Shown here piece by piece: positions 7,020-16,323 of a stretch of 40,137 nt of DNA (positions are counted from its first letter, which is position 1; every line of letters starts with the position of its first letter). Source of the stretch: Microcystis novacekii Mn_MB_F_20050700_S1 (GTDB taxonomy: Bacteria; Cyanobacteriota; Cyanobacteriia; Cyanobacteriales; Microcystaceae). The translations under genes and the position numbers were made by a program. The notes beneath the pieces were generated by a model that ran no database searches, was not told the origin of the DNA, and saw only the letters and a list, made by a program, of their open reading frames with translations. Where the stretch lies: NCBI GenBank assembly GCA_007096045.1, contig SFAU01000050.1, forward strand, positions 1 through 40,137, in the 5' to 3' direction.

Positions 7020-10000
7020 ATGGTCAATAGTATTTTAATGATTCCTGTTCCTTTGGATGCTCTCTATCTGAAAAGAGATCGCCTAGTTGTAGAGGCGATG
7101 GCAGATTTTAGCATCATTCCTTATTTTAATAGAAAAAGAGACGTAAATCCGAATATTGCTCATATCAGCGAGGAGATTGTTTCCCAACCCTTTCAAAATC
7201 AAAATCTGTACCTGAAAGCGGGAATCCATTTACATTGGGCGTTACCCGATGCTTTAACAAAAGGGATTCAAGATAGAGATAAAAAGACAGTTTTCCCATC
7301 AGTTCCTAATCGCTGGTTAGTAACACGCACTCTTAACGGCGAAAAACGTCAATGGGTGGTGGAGAGTGATTATCTTTATCGGGAAGGAGAAGGGGAGCAG
7401 TTAGGTAGTATTGCTTATCCCATTGAGATAAAGAATGGTAATCATCAACCATTTCGCTATTTAGGTCGCAAACTGCCTATAGAAGCTTGGTTAGAAAATG
7501 ATCCCGATGCTGAATATCTACCCTCATTAACTGCCGTGGGTTATGGTGAACCTACTTTTGCGGCTTTTTATCCTAATTGTCACAGTGTTTTTGGCTTTTA
7601 TGATGATTATTCTGCTACAAATCTTGAAGGTTTACAGTATGATGTTATCGGCTGGTATAGTGACATAGAGACAGATTATGTTCATAAATTTATCAAAACA
7701 AAATCTCAATTGACTGCACCCGAATTAATTCAGGCAATACAAAAAGAATTAAGGTGGTCAATCCCAGATGAGGATACACAATTACCTCAACAAATGTTTT
7801 GCTATGCTCGTTTAAGATTTGCAACAACAATCAATACAATTAATTCAGATGAAAAAACTTCTGTAGATGTGGCTGTAGGAAATACAGGGACAGAGGCATT
7901 GTCTGCATACTTAGGTGAAAAGATTGACTACAATTATCAATCAATTATTGAAGATCAATTAGAGGCTTTAACCCTATCTTCTAGTCTAGAACATCGGCAG
8001 TTGGATCTAACGGCTAAGTTTGAGGAAGCACGTCATGAAAAAGGGTTTAATGCGGTCTCATCTGGCAGAATATGGACAATTAGTTTAGGAAGCACAAACG
8101 CTACAACAGCAAATGCTGAAGATGCTCAAGCTCAGAGCGAAGTTACTTTACCCGATAATATAGCTCCTAAACTGAATCAGCTTAATCTATCTCAACAGAA
8201 ATATGACTGCACTTTCGATGAAATTGAGTCAATGCGTCGGCAACTCTTTTCTGATTGGTATAAGTATATGTTAAGTGCTTATCCCCCCCAAGGTAGCACC
8301 GCTCAGTATCCTGATATTGATGAAGTTAAATATTATATTCAGGAGAAGGGAATTAAACCTTTAAAGGCAAAACTGAATGATCTAGAGAATTATGAAAAGT
8401 TATTGAATAAATCTTTAACTCAATTACAACAGGCGATTACTCAAGTAAATATTACCCAGTGTAAATTAAAAGTTAGTGATATTTTAGACTGGGAAAAATT
8501 GATTAATCAGTTACAACAAGGAACAACAGAGCCAATTAAAAGAATTAAGCAGTTAATCCCCGATTTGCCCAGTAAAATTGCAGGGAAAAACCAAGGAGAA
8601 ATTATAGATGCCTTAAATTTAATTTTTACTAAAAACGAAGAAGAATTAGTCCTTTGCAATCGTCTGCTTTTAATTGCAGGGAAAAACCAAGGAGAAATTA
8701 TAGATGCCTTAAATTTAATTTTTACTAAAAACGAAGAAGAATTAGTCCGTTGCAATCGTCTGCTTTTAGAAGTTTCTTTCCCTCAGCTAATTTTAAAAGC
8801 TCCACCACCTTACACCCTGAAACCTATTGCTAGTTCCCGTTATTGGCAACCAACAGAACCAGTTATCTTGATGGCGGGGGAAGGGGTAAAACCCACCATT
8901 CGCCATGGACAAGATGGAAGATTGAGGGATGATGGACTGTTAGAATGTGAGATTTTACAACAGGAAGAGGACATTTCTGTTAATAGCTTTTCGTCTATTA
9001 TCGAGAAAATTGATCAGATAGAAAACAATAAAACAGGGGAACATATTGGCTTTAGCACTTGGGAAGAACAACCTTGGCATCCGTTTTTACTAGAGTGGGA
9101 GGTAGAAGTTTTTCCCCTCCAAAATGGCTGTAATCATGGCATCTATAATCATCAATATGATGCTGAGTTTATTACGGGTAATTATACCTTGAAAGAAAAC
9201 GAGCCAGACTTTTCCTTACAGTACGGAAAGGGGGCTGTTCTTAAAGCTGCTAATGTTTATAGTGGTCGGAGTATTTTAACACCCCATGCCGGAATTAAGC
9301 TTAAGGAAAAAATAGAAGTTTATTTAAAGAAACAGTTACCTGATGAGGCTAAAGAATATTACGAACCAAAACTGTCTGAACAAGAAGAAGCTTACCAAAA
9401 AAGAATCCAAGATTGGTATAAGGACAAACCAAATTCTTTGACCAACTTAGACCAACAAGAAAAGATTCAAGCTTGGTATGAGCAAAAACCCTGTTATGAT
9501 CCTAGTAATCCTAATTTAATTTTCACTAATCTACTCTCGGATCAAAAAGCTAAAGACCCCATTTATACTGCCATTAGAGCTTATCAAAATCTTTTAAGCC
9601 TAAATTGTCTATCTCAAGCTTTAGGAGGGTTTAACGAGGCTTTATTGATGCACAAACAGACGTTACAGTTACCTATTGCTGATCCCTTAGGATTTAATGA
9701 TTATCAGCCTTTTACAGATGAAATAAAAGAAATGGTGCAACAGAGTATCCGTAGCGCTCCCGAACCCTTAAATGATTTTAACCCAATTCGCTCAGGAGTG
9801 ATGAAGATTTTGCGGTTACGGTTGGTGGATACTTTTGGACAAGTGAAGGATTTAGATATTAGTAATATTATCACCCCTGAACAGATGACGACTCCCGGCA
9901 GTCCCTATCTGATATCTTTACCCCCTCGTTTGGTACAACCGGCTCGCATTAATTTTCGGTGGTTATCTGCTACACAAGGAGAACAGGAAACTAATAGTCA

Positions 10001-11018
10001 TCCGGCGACTACTCCTATTTGTGGTTGGATATTACCGAATAATTTAGATAATAGTCTTGCTGTTTATGACAACCAAGGTAAGGCTTTAGGCTCGATTAAT
10101 TATATCAATAAACAAGCTCAATGGGAAGCTGCACCAGGAGATAATTTGCCCCTAGCAGTTGAGGATATTCAAGATACACATTTGCAGCGGTTAGTCAAGC
10201 ATATTATCGCTAGTAATAATGAGGGAGATAGTGATTTTCTGGACAATTTTATTACTGCTTTAGATAGTGGCTTAGAAAATATTAATCCCGAAAATTCTGC
10301 CCAACATCAAGGTTTAGCTTTGTTGATGGGACGACCAATTGCCGTCGTCAGAGCCTCCCTTAATCTAGAATTAGAGGGACTTCCGGCTATTAACCAAGAT
10401 TGGGGGGTATTTTGGCAAGATTTAAGACGGGATTTTCGAGAAACGGATGGTTTTGAAAAAGTCAAATTTCCAATCCGCTTGGGGGAATATAAACAGTTAA
10501 ATGATGGCTTATTAGGGTATTGGCTGGAGGAAAAAGAGAGTCTAAGTCAGGTATTTTATGCGCCCCAAAGTGATGCCGAGGGAGTTATTGATTCTCAAAT
10601 TAAATTTCATGATTCCGCTAATGCTTGGCATATTGATCTTACCGTAGAAGAGCCTCCCCAAACCTTGACAATGCTGATAGACCCAAGAGGTAAAGTTCAC
10701 GCAACTACTGGAATTTTACCCGTAAAAGCTCTTGATATTCCCCCAGATCAATATCAGGATGCTTTAGAAAAAATAGAAATTACCTTCTTCTCTGCTCCTA
10801 TCTTGACAGATTATGGTAAAATTAATTTAGTTTTACCTGATGAAGTTGGTTATCAGTGGTCATGGTTAGAGAAAGAAAAGGAACAATGGTCAACTGCTGA
10901 TAAAATAGGTCAAACTAATGTTAATGCGATCTTCTCTGGCAAGCAAGAAATTCGAGAGGGATGGTTAAAGTTAAGCCTAAAAAAAGAGCCACCAAACCCT
11001 AATAGTCCTAATCCCTAA
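7020..11018 (+). CDS. Very large uncharacterised protein (1332 aa) of the DUF6603-linked block
   Basis: 1332 aa, no signal peptide or membrane helix visible, no domain that I can name. The N-terminal 200 residues hold strongly patterned stretches that look conserved (IPVPLDALYLKRDRL, LKAGIHLHWALPDALT, FPSVPNRWLVTR). A charged helical/coiled-coil region covers about 390-590. A second globular part follows (SSRYWQPTEPVILMAGEG near 605-630; LEWEVEVFPL near 690), then a C-terminal part (LSQALGGFNEALLMHKQTLQLP near 865-885, LLMGRPIAVVRASLNLELEG near 1100, LIDPRGKVHATTGILP near 1220). Residues 520-551 and 552-583 are an almost exact tandem duplication. The ATG at 7020 has GAGAA 3 nt upstream; it is the first gene of the block, with a promoter at 6953-6982. 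The 50-bp gap to the LamG gene, without a terminator, suggests cotranscription. The function is unknown; a structural role is inference. Confidence 0.8.
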   Translation: MVNSILMIPVPLDALYLKRDRLVVEAMADFSIIPYFNRKRDVNPNIAHISEEIVSQPFQNQNLYLKAGIHLHWALPDALTKGIQDRDKKTVFPSVPNRWLVTRTLNGEKRQWVVESDYLYREGEGEQLGSIAYPIEIKNGNHQPFRYLGRKLPIEAWLENDPDAEYLPSLTAVGYGEPTFAAFYPNCHSVFGFYDDYSATNLEGLQYDVIGWYSDIETDYVHKFIKTKSQLTAPELIQAIQKELRWSIPDEDTQLPQQMFCYARLRFATTINTINSDEKTSVDVAVGNTGTEALSAYLGEKIDYNYQSIIEDQLEALTLSSSLEHRQLDLTAKFEEARHEKGFNAVSSGRIWTISLGSTNATTANAEDAQAQSEVTLPDNIAPKLNQLNLSQQKYDCTFDEIESMRRQLFSDWYKYMLSAYPPQGSTAQYPDIDEVKYYIQEKGIKPLKAKLNDLENYEKLLNKSLTQLQQAITQVNITQCKLKVSDILDWEKLINQLQQGTTEPIKRIKQLIPDLPSKIAGKNQGEIIDALNLIFTKNEEELVLCNRLLLIAGKNQGEIIDALNLIFTKNEEELVRCNRLLLEVSFPQLILKAPPPYTLKPIASSRYWQPTEPVILMAGEGVKPTIRHGQDGRLRDDGLLECEILQQEEDISVNSFSSIIEKIDQIENNKTGEHIGFSTWEEQPWHPFLLEWEVEVFPLQNGCNHGIYNHQYDAEFITGNYTLKENEPDFSLQYGKGAVLKAANVYSGRSILTPHAGIKLKEKIEVYLKKQLPDEAKEYYEPKLSEQEEAYQKRIQDWYKDKPNSLTNLDQQEKIQAWYEQKPCYDPSNPNLIFTNLLSDQKAKDPIYTAIRAYQNLLSLNCLSQALGGFNEALLMHKQTLQLPIADPLGFNDYQPFTDEIKEMVQQSIRSAPEPLNDFNPIRSGVMKILRLRLVDTFGQVKDLDISNIITPEQMTTPGSPYLISLPPRLVQPARINFRWLSATQGEQETNSHPATTPICGWILPNNLDNSLAVYDNQGKALGSINYINKQAQWEAAPGDNLPLAVEDIQDTHLQRLVKHIIASNNEGDSDFLDNFITALDSGLENINPENSAQHQGLALLMGRPIAVVRASLNLELEGLPAINQDWGVFWQDLRRDFRETDGFEKVKFPIRLGEYKQLNDGLLGYWLEEKESLSQVFYAPQSDAEGVIDSQIKFHDSANAWHIDLTVEEPPQTLTMLIDPRGKVHATTGILPVKALDIPPDQYQDALEKIEITFFSAPILTDYGKINLVLPDEVGYQWSWLEKEKEQWSTADKIGQTNVNAIFSGKQEIREGWLKLSLKKEPPNPNSPNP
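8577..8768 (+). repeat. 96-bp in-frame tandem duplication inside the 1332-aa gene
   Basis: Unit 1 is 8577-8672 and unit 2 is 8673-8768. By eye they differ at one base (CTTTGC versus CGTTGC). Each unit encodes 32 aa starting IAGKNQGEIIDALNL, so the frame is kept. The near identity points to a recent slippage or unequal exchange event within the helical region of the protein. Confidence 0.95.
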
Positions 11019-11068
11019 TTTTATTCAAGATTCACCCGCTAATTTTTTTAAACCAAGGAGTATCAATT

Positions 11069-13486
11069 ATGAGTAACGTAAGCAATGACTTAGTTTTACA
11101 TCTAAAACTAGATACAATTATCCCTGATGGAGGTAATCAGAGAGTTCGCAGTGCTTTAACTGAGAATTTCTTAGCGTCAAGTGAGAATGTTTCAGCTTTT
11201 ACTGAGAGCCAATATAGGAGTCATGGTAATCCCCAAGTTGTGCCTGATGAACATTTTGGGAGTTGTTTCATTTTTGATGGAAGACAAGACTATATAGAAA
11301 TTCCTAATTCAGATGCTATTAACTTTGCAACCAAGCAAGATTTTACCGTTGCAAGCTGGATAAAAATAGCCAAGGAACAAGAATTTCAGACGTATGGTGA
11401 TAATGACATTATTGAAAAATGGGATGGTTCCGGAGGTTATCCCTATGTCATCAGATATTTGCGTAATGAGCAAAGAATCCATGCAGCAAGATATGATGGT
11501 TCTAATAATCCCGCTGTCACCACCACAACCCAACTTAATAGTGAGCAACTATATCACATTGCTTTTGTTAAAGAAGGCAGCAAGTTGCGGCTTTATTTAG
11601 ATGGACGTGAAGAAAATAGTACGGATGATACAACCCAATCTCAAACACAAAATGATTCACCTCTTTATCTAGCACGTAGAGGAGGGGGGAGTGAGTACGC
11701 TAATTATTTCAAGGGAGCAATTGCTAATCTTCGTATCTATAAAAAGGCATTATCCCCAGAAGAAATTAAAGAGGATATGAATGATGATTTAACAGCGATC
11801 GCCGCTTTTAATCTCGCCTATCCTCTTGATTTTAACTTATATGAAGGGGATAATCAAGAATCAGTCATATTTGTTGAAAATGACACCAAGGGAGAAGAAC
11901 TGGTTTTTGAAATTCAAAATGATACAGAACAAGGGCTTACTTTACCGACAAAAAATGAAAGAGTTAGTCAAAATAATTATCATTTTGAATTAAGATTTAG
12001 ACCTGATACTCTATCGCCTAAATCTTTACAGCAATTAACTTTAAAAACCCAAAGTAATTGGAGTATGAGTTCTCCAGTTACTCAAGCAGATGGGATAGTT
12101 TCTCTCTATTTTATAACAACTAATGCTACTTTATCAGCTAATGAGGTCGTTACCTTAACCTTCCAGAATGTCAGTGCTTCAGCAGCAGGAGGCGCAAGAA
12201 CAACGAGGGTTGAGTTTTTATGTCCAGAGTTTACTTATCAAGGAGAGACTTTAACTAATTATTACCGCGAAAAAACTCTCAGTATTGTCAATCATCGGGG
12301 TAAGAAGAATATTCCCCTTCATGTAAGTTTTGTGGGATCTAATCGGATTTTGAATGACGGTAAAAACCAGACTTTAATCTTGCAAATTAGTAATGCATTA
12401 AAGGAAGAAACTATCGGTTTTAATCCTACAAGCAGCGATAATCCTTCTCGGCTTATTCTTTATTTTGATGTTGATACAGATTGGGCGCTAGGAACTAAAT
12501 CTCAGGTAGAAAATATTACAGTTGACGTTGAAGATTGGCAACCAGGAGGTGACAAAGAAAAAGATTGGTCTATCTATAAAGAAACACAAGCACAACCTAC
12601 CGTACCAATTGAAGGATTGTCTGCTCCTTATTGGGTTTTAACCCATCAAAATGAAACAGAACCGAGATTAGCAGCAGGACACACGATTCAAATTACTCTA
12701 ACGATTCCGGCTTGTTCTAATGTTTTGGGTCAAACTAATCTCTATTTACGCTATGAAAATATTCCGGGTTATTGGGATGGAACGTTTATTTGTACTATTG
12801 AAAAATACCCGATTGTCTTTGATACAAATGGCAATGTTGGCATTGGTATCAGTAATCCAGGTAATTTTAAATTGAACGTACAGGGAGGAGATACTCGGCT
12901 AGGAAATTTACAAGTTACTGGAATTATATCTGGTGGAAATCCCATTGGAGGCAATGCTGCGAGTATTCAGGGTTATGGAACAGGGGGCAGTCAAGGGGTA
13001 TTTGCGTTTAAATATGATAAAGAAAACTTCGGAGATCAACCGACGGCCATTCAGATTTGGCACTCTTCTTCGCAAGTCTTTAAGACATTTATTATCGATC
13101 ATCCCCTCGATCACCAAAAATATCTAGTTCATGCTACCTTAGAAGGTCCTGAGGGGGGGGTTTATTATCGAGGTACGGCTCGATTAAATAAGGGAAGGGC
13201 GGAAGTTCATTTACCCCATTATTTTGAATCGTTAACTTTTCAAAAAGATAGAACAATTACCCTAACAAATATTAACGGATTTGATCGCATTGCTGTGGAG
13301 ACGTTTGAGGGGATGAAGATTAAAGATGGAGTTTTTGTCGTGGTTTCCGAAAATCCTGAATCAACCCAAGAGTTTGATTGGGAAGTCAAAGCGGTTAGAG
13401 CAGATATACCAAGATTAAATCCAGAACCCGAAAAACAGGAAATTAAAGTGTCAGGATTTGGCCCGTATACCTTTGCCGTGAAATAA
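11069..13486 (+). CDS. LamG-domain protein with fibre-like C-terminal part (805 aa)
   Basis: 805 aa, no signal peptide seen. Residues about 70-235 form a LamG/concanavalin-A-like domain (DYIEIPNSDAINF, FTVASWIKI, LYHIAFVKEGSKLRLYLDG, ANLRIYKKALSPEEI), a fold that binds glycans or proteins. The middle (about 240-580) is beta-rich without recognised family. Near 589-605 is GNVGIGISNPGNFKLNVQGG, a motif typical of phage tail-fibre-like and adhesin-like structural proteins. It is followed by a C-terminal region (about 660-760) with FIIDHPLDHQKYLVHATLEG and RAEVHLPHYFESL, a pattern I know from bacterial surface/fibre-like proteins. AGGAG lies 8 nt before ATG 11069. It is second gene of the block, 50 bp after the 1332-aa gene. 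An adhesin or fibre role is plausible; cargo and secretion route are unknown. Confidence 0.85.
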   Translation: MSNVSNDLVLHLKLDTIIPDGGNQRVRSALTENFLASSENVSAFTESQYRSHGNPQVVPDEHFGSCFIFDGRQDYIEIPNSDAINFATKQDFTVASWIKIAKEQEFQTYGDNDIIEKWDGSGGYPYVIRYLRNEQRIHAARYDGSNNPAVTTTTQLNSEQLYHIAFVKEGSKLRLYLDGREENSTDDTTQSQTQNDSPLYLARRGGGSEYANYFKGAIANLRIYKKALSPEEIKEDMNDDLTAIAAFNLAYPLDFNLYEGDNQESVIFVENDTKGEELVFEIQNDTEQGLTLPTKNERVSQNNYHFELRFRPDTLSPKSLQQLTLKTQSNWSMSSPVTQADGIVSLYFITTNATLSANEVVTLTFQNVSASAAGGARTTRVEFLCPEFTYQGETLTNYYREKTLSIVNHRGKKNIPLHVSFVGSNRILNDGKNQTLILQISNALKEETIGFNPTSSDNPSRLILYFDVDTDWALGTKSQVENITVDVEDWQPGGDKEKDWSIYKETQAQPTVPIEGLSAPYWVLTHQNETEPRLAAGHTIQITLTIPACSNVLGQTNLYLRYENIPGYWDGTFICTIEKYPIVFDTNGNVGIGISNPGNFKLNVQGGDTRLGNLQVTGIISGGNPIGGNAASIQGYGTGGSQGVFAFKYDKENFGDQPTAIQIWHSSSQVFKTFIIDHPLDHQKYLVHATLEGPEGGVYYRGTARLNKGRAEVHLPHYFESLTFQKDRTITLTNINGFDRIAVETFEGMKIKDGVFVVVSENPESTQEFDWEVKAVRADIPRLNPEPEKQEIKVSGFGPYTFAVK

Positions 13487-13492
13487 CAGATA

Positions 13493-13687
13493 GCGATCGC
13501 CCCCTATTCAACCCCTAAAAGGGAACATAAAAAGCGATCGCACTCCATTCCACCCCCAGTTCTCAGAGGTAATAAGTCATGCAAAAGGAAAAGAGATCGC
13601 CCCCTATCCTACCATTAATTCCCTACCCATTTAGCAGGAGATCATTATATGATTTAAAGAGATGTTTATTTAGATTCCCCTTGACCT
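13493..13687 (+). repeat. Cluster of HIP1-containing repeated leader sequences
   Basis: Three related copies follow each other in this gene-free gap: GCGATCGCCCCCTATTCAA (13493...), GCGATCGC then CCACCCCCAGTTCTCAGAGG and an ATG at 13579 (13534-13581), and GATCGCCCCCTATCC (13595...). The second copy carries a Shine-Dalgarno-like CAGAGG and an ATG but leads nowhere (a short meaningless frame). Related copies precede the genes at 14160 and 17001. Confidence 0.7.
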
Positions 13688-13924
13688 TTGAAAACCACTC
13701 GCTATTTTGATTCAGTTAGGAGTCGTCCAGATCGATTACTGATCAGAGATGAATGGATCATTTATGTAATGGAAAACCCAGAGCGCACTCAGATTCAGTC
13801 GGATGGTAGAATTAGACTATGGGGTCGAATCATAGAAGCGGAAAACAGATATCTGCGAGTAGTTCTACTTCCAGATCATGAAACAGTCCATAACGCATTT
13901 TTTGATCGAAGATTTAAGCCATGA
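13688..13924 (+). CDS. DUF4258-type small protein, toxin-like partner of DUF2283
   Basis: 78 aa. The sequence pattern (RYFDSVRSRPDRLLIRDEWI, NPERTQIQSDGRIRLWG, LPDHETVHNAFFDRRFKP) matches the small proteins annotated DUF4258 that are regularly encoded directly before DUF2283 genes in cyanobacteria. They are regarded as toxin-antitoxin-like, with RelE/BrnT-like size, but activity is mostly untested. Only a TTG (13688) is available as start where homologues have ATG, and no clear Shine-Dalgarno precedes it, so expression may be weak or lost. The stop overlaps the ATG of the next gene as ATGA (13921-13924). Confidence 0.75.
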   Translation: MKTTRYFDSVRSRPDRLLIRDEWIIYVMENPERTQIQSDGRIRLWGRIIEAENRYLRVVLLPDHETVHNAFFDRRFKP

Positions 13925-14118
13925 AACTTCAATACTTCAAAGATACTGACACCTTATATCTTGAGTTCAAAAACTCCAATATTATTGACACCAGAGAACT
14001 CGATGAGAACACACTATTGGAAATCGATGACAATGGTAACATCTGCGCCATCACTCTGGAACACGCAAGTGAAAGAACGGATATTAATCACCTTACTACC
14101 GAAGGAATTGCAGTATGA
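13921..14118 (+). CDS. DUF2283 family small protein, antitoxin-like
   Basis: 65 aa. The DUF2283 signature is clear: YFKDTDTLYLEFKN at the start, DENTLLEIDDNGNICAITLEHAS in the middle. The function is unproven; its fixed pairing with DUF4258-type proteins suggests an antitoxin or partner role. It overlaps the preceding gene by 4 bp (ATGA), implying coupled translation. Its stop TGA (14116-14118) overlaps a copy of the repeated GATCGCCCC leader that continues to the next gene. Confidence 0.85.
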   Translation: MKLQYFKDTDTLYLEFKNSNIIDTRELDENTLLEIDDNGNICAITLEHASERTDINHLTTEGIAV

Positions 14119-14162
14119 TCGCCCCCTAATTCAACCCCCAATTCTCAGAGGAATTTCTTATG
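14117..14162 (+). repeat. Copy of the repeated leader in front of the PD-(D/E)XK gene
   Basis: GATCGCCCCCTAATTCAACC, then AATTCTCAGAGG and the ATG at 14160. It matches the copies at 13493-13600 and 16956-17003 in order of motifs. It includes the ribosome binding site of the downstream gene. Confidence 0.7.
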
Positions 14163-14807
14163 ATACAGACTTACCCTATTTCTAAAACTATCACTACCTT
14201 GGCTGTTCTGAAGCAAAAGTTTAATTTATCTGCTACAGACAACGATCAATTTTTTAGTGAATGGCAACAGGACTTACCTGAACTAACTACTCAAGAAAAA
14301 GAAACCTTAGAGCAAATCAAAAGACGATTTGAACGCCATAGAGAGAGAAGTCCTTTAGCAGAAGGAGTGATCAATCAATTACTCATTTCTCCTTTACTAA
14401 CTTTGGCGGGTTTATATGATGAACCTTTCTATGTCACCACTGAAGCAAGTGTTGAAATAGAAATAGAAGAGGAGGAGGAAATCTTACGGGGGAGAATTGA
14501 TACTTTAATTATTGCTCAACAACTCTGGGTGTTAATCATTGAATCTAAATCTACCATTGCTTTTCCCGTTGCACTACCGCAAATAATGACTTACATGATG
14601 GCTAATCCTAACCCTCAAATACCTGTCTATGGTTTGATAGGTAACGGCGATGAATTTATGTTTATCAAAATGCTCACTCAAGGGATTCCTCAATATGACT
14701 TTTCTAACATTTTTTCCCTGCTTTTACCCCGGAGAAATCAGTTAGAGGATATCTTGCAAATTCTCAAACAAATTGCTAAAATTATGATCATAAACAGGAC
14801 GGCTTAA
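14160..14807 (+). CDS. PD-(D/E)XK-type nuclease-like protein (restriction endonuclease-like)
   Basis: 215 aa. This type is often annotated as restriction endonuclease subunit R in cyanobacteria, yet it lacks any helicase motif. The putative nuclease core lies at residues about 100-140: an acidic run (EIEIEEEEE), RGRIDTLII with the catalytic Asp, and VLIIESKST, giving E-x-K; SPLLTLAGLYDEPFY precedes it with an N-terminal Glu. Substrate and partner are unknown; it stands alone without methylase or specificity subunit. CAGAGG from the repeated leader serves as its Shine-Dalgarno. It belongs to the insert of small defence-like genes between the LamG and MBL genes. Confidence 0.75.
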   Translation: MIQTYPISKTITTLAVLKQKFNLSATDNDQFFSEWQQDLPELTTQEKETLEQIKRRFERHRERSPLAEGVINQLLISPLLTLAGLYDEPFYVTTEASVEIEIEEEEEILRGRIDTLIIAQQLWVLIIESKSTIAFPVALPQIMTYMMANPNPQIPVYGLIGNGDEFMFIKMLTQGIPQYDFSNIFSLLLPRRNQLEDILQILKQIAKIMIINRTA

Positions 14808-14899
14808 AAAATTAAAAAATTGTTAAATAATCGCTCTTTATTCTCGCCCTATGCTGGAAATGGAATAGCGATAATAAATTGAAGTAGGAGACTTTATTT

Positions 14900-15511
14900 A
14901 TGATTCAATTATTACCCAAATTAATAACCTTTGATGAGTTTATCGAATGGCTACCCGAAAATCGCCATTATGAATTACATGAAGGAATAATTATCGAGAT
15001 GCAACCCACAGGAAAACATGAGGATATTACTGGCTTTCTTACCCAAGAATTAACCTTAGAATACATGAGGATGAATTTACCCTATCGTATTCCGCCAAAA
15101 GCGTTAGTTAAGTTAAAGGACAAGGAAACGGGTTATAATCCGGATTTGTTGCTAATTAATCGTCAAAATCTGATCAATGAGCCATTATGGGAGAAGAAAT
15201 CAACTCTTATCAATGGGGAATCTATTCCTTTGGTGATTGAAGTTGTTAGTAGTAATTGGCGGGATGATTATGGTTATAAATTAGTTGATTATGAGGCGAT
15301 GGGTATTAAGGAATATTGGATTGTGGATTATTTAGGCATAGGTGGGGTGCGTTTTATTGGACAGCCAAAACAACCGACTCTTTCTATTTATCAACTGATA
15401 GATGGGGAGTATCAAGGGCAAAGATTTAGGGAAAAGGATTTAATTAATAAATCACTAATTTTTCCTGAGTTAAATTTAACGGCTGCACAAGTGTTTCAAG
15501 GGCAAAAGTAA
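14900..15511 (+). CDS. Uma2 family endonuclease (copy 1)
   Basis: 203 aa. Uma2 proteins have a PD-(D/E)XK nuclease fold and are amplified in cyanobacterial genomes; their biological role is unclear. Visible landmarks are ITFDEFIEWLPE and HYELHEGIIIEMQPTGKHE at the N terminus, YNPDLLLINR (catalytic Asp), LVIEVVSSNWRDDYGYKLVDYEAMGIKEYWIVD (in pieces, residues about 112-145) with the Glu, Lys and tyrosines typical of the family. GTAGGAG precedes ATG 14900. It is unlike the second Uma2 gene at 16324 in most positions, so the two are not a recent duplication. Confidence 0.85.
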   Translation: MIQLLPKLITFDEFIEWLPENRHYELHEGIIIEMQPTGKHEDITGFLTQELTLEYMRMNLPYRIPPKALVKLKDKETGYNPDLLLINRQNLINEPLWEKKSTLINGESIPLVIEVVSSNWRDDYGYKLVDYEAMGIKEYWIVDYLGIGGVRFIGQPKQPTLSIYQLIDGEYQGQRFREKDLINKSLIFPELNLTAAQVFQGQK

Positions 15512-15577
15512 AATTTTAATTTTTATGAAAAATGATGTCCTATGCTTCTAAATAAAAGTAACCAAGGATAATTAACC

Positions 15578-15913
15578 ATGACATTAACGATTGTCAATGA
15601 CTCCCTAAAAACAATTCTCGCTCGACTGAAACAAGAGCTAGAAAAACATTACGGTGATCGCCTTAAACAGTTGATTATGTTTGGTTCTCAAGCTAGGGGT
15701 GACGCGCATCCTGACTCTGATATTGATGTCTTAGTCGTTCTTAAAGGAGAGGTAAATGCAGGTGAAGAAATTGAAAAAACCAGCCCTATTATAGCCAGTT
15801 TATCTTTAGAAAAAGATGTGGTAATTAGTTGTATATTTATGGATGAATATCGATTCATTCATCGTTCTGGTCCTTTGCTGAGGAATATCCGTAAAGAGGG
15901 AATAATTCTATGA
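15578..15913 (+). CDS. Minimal nucleotidyltransferase (MNT), partner of a HEPN protein (copy 1)
   Basis: 111 aa. The polymerase-beta-like nucleotidyltransferase signature is intact: GSQARG then DSDIDVLVVL (residues about 37-56), with the two metal-binding Asp. Such small NTases paired with HEPN proteins form toxin-antitoxin systems in which the NTase can adenylylate the HEPN ribonuclease. The gene overlaps the HEPN gene by 4 bp (ATGA). AAGGA sits about 10 nt before ATG 15578. An almost identical second copy lies at 17001-17333. This is an MntA/HepT-like arrangement, though the partner belongs to the other HEPN branch. Confidence 0.88.
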   Translation: MTLTIVNDSLKTILARLKQELEKHYGDRLKQLIMFGSQARGDAHPDSDIDVLVVLKGEVNAGEEIEKTSPIIASLSLEKDVVISCIFMDEYRFIHRSGPLLRNIRKEGIIL

Positions 15914-16299
15914 CAGAAGATCAGATTGAATTACTTTTAAAAGCTCGTCAAAGTGCTGCCGCAGCACAAGTATTACTCGATAACAACTACCCAGATTATG
16001 CTGTCTCTCGTGCTTATTACGCAATGTTTTATGTAGCAGAGGCTTTTCTAGAAGGTCAAGGGTTATCATTTTCTAAGCACTCAGCCGTAATTAGTGCTTT
16101 TGGTCGAGAATTTGTGAAAATAGGCAAAGTTCCTGCCGATTATCACCAGTGGTTAATCAAGGCACAGGAATTACGAAATACTGGAGATTATGGAGGATTA
16201 AATGCTGTCACCCTTGAACAAGCTCAAGAACAAATTGTTTATGCTCAACAATTTTTAATATTAGCAGAAAATATGATGGGTAATTTACCTAATTCTTAG
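15910..16299 (+). CDS. HEPN domain protein, partner of the nucleotidyltransferase
   Basis: 129 aa. A helical HEPN-fold protein: LLLKARQSAAAAQVLLDNN (helix 1), YAVSRAYYAMFYVAEAFLEG (helix 2, hallmark of this family), SKHSAVISAFGREFV, and QELRNTGDYGG near the end, where the usual R-x4-6-H catalytic motif of HEPN RNases appears as RNTGDY, the form common in this branch. The RNase activity is therefore uncertain. It is coupled by ATGA overlap to the NTase gene upstream. A likely toxin or regulator of a two-gene module. Confidence 0.85.
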   Translation: MTEDQIELLLKARQSAAAAQVLLDNNYPDYAVSRAYYAMFYVAEAFLEGQGLSFSKHSAVISAFGREFVKIGKVPADYHQWLIKAQELRNTGDYGGLNAVTLEQAQEQIVYAQQFLILAENMMGNLPNS

Positions 16300-16323
16300 T
16301 GAAATTATAAGAGGTAATCAATC

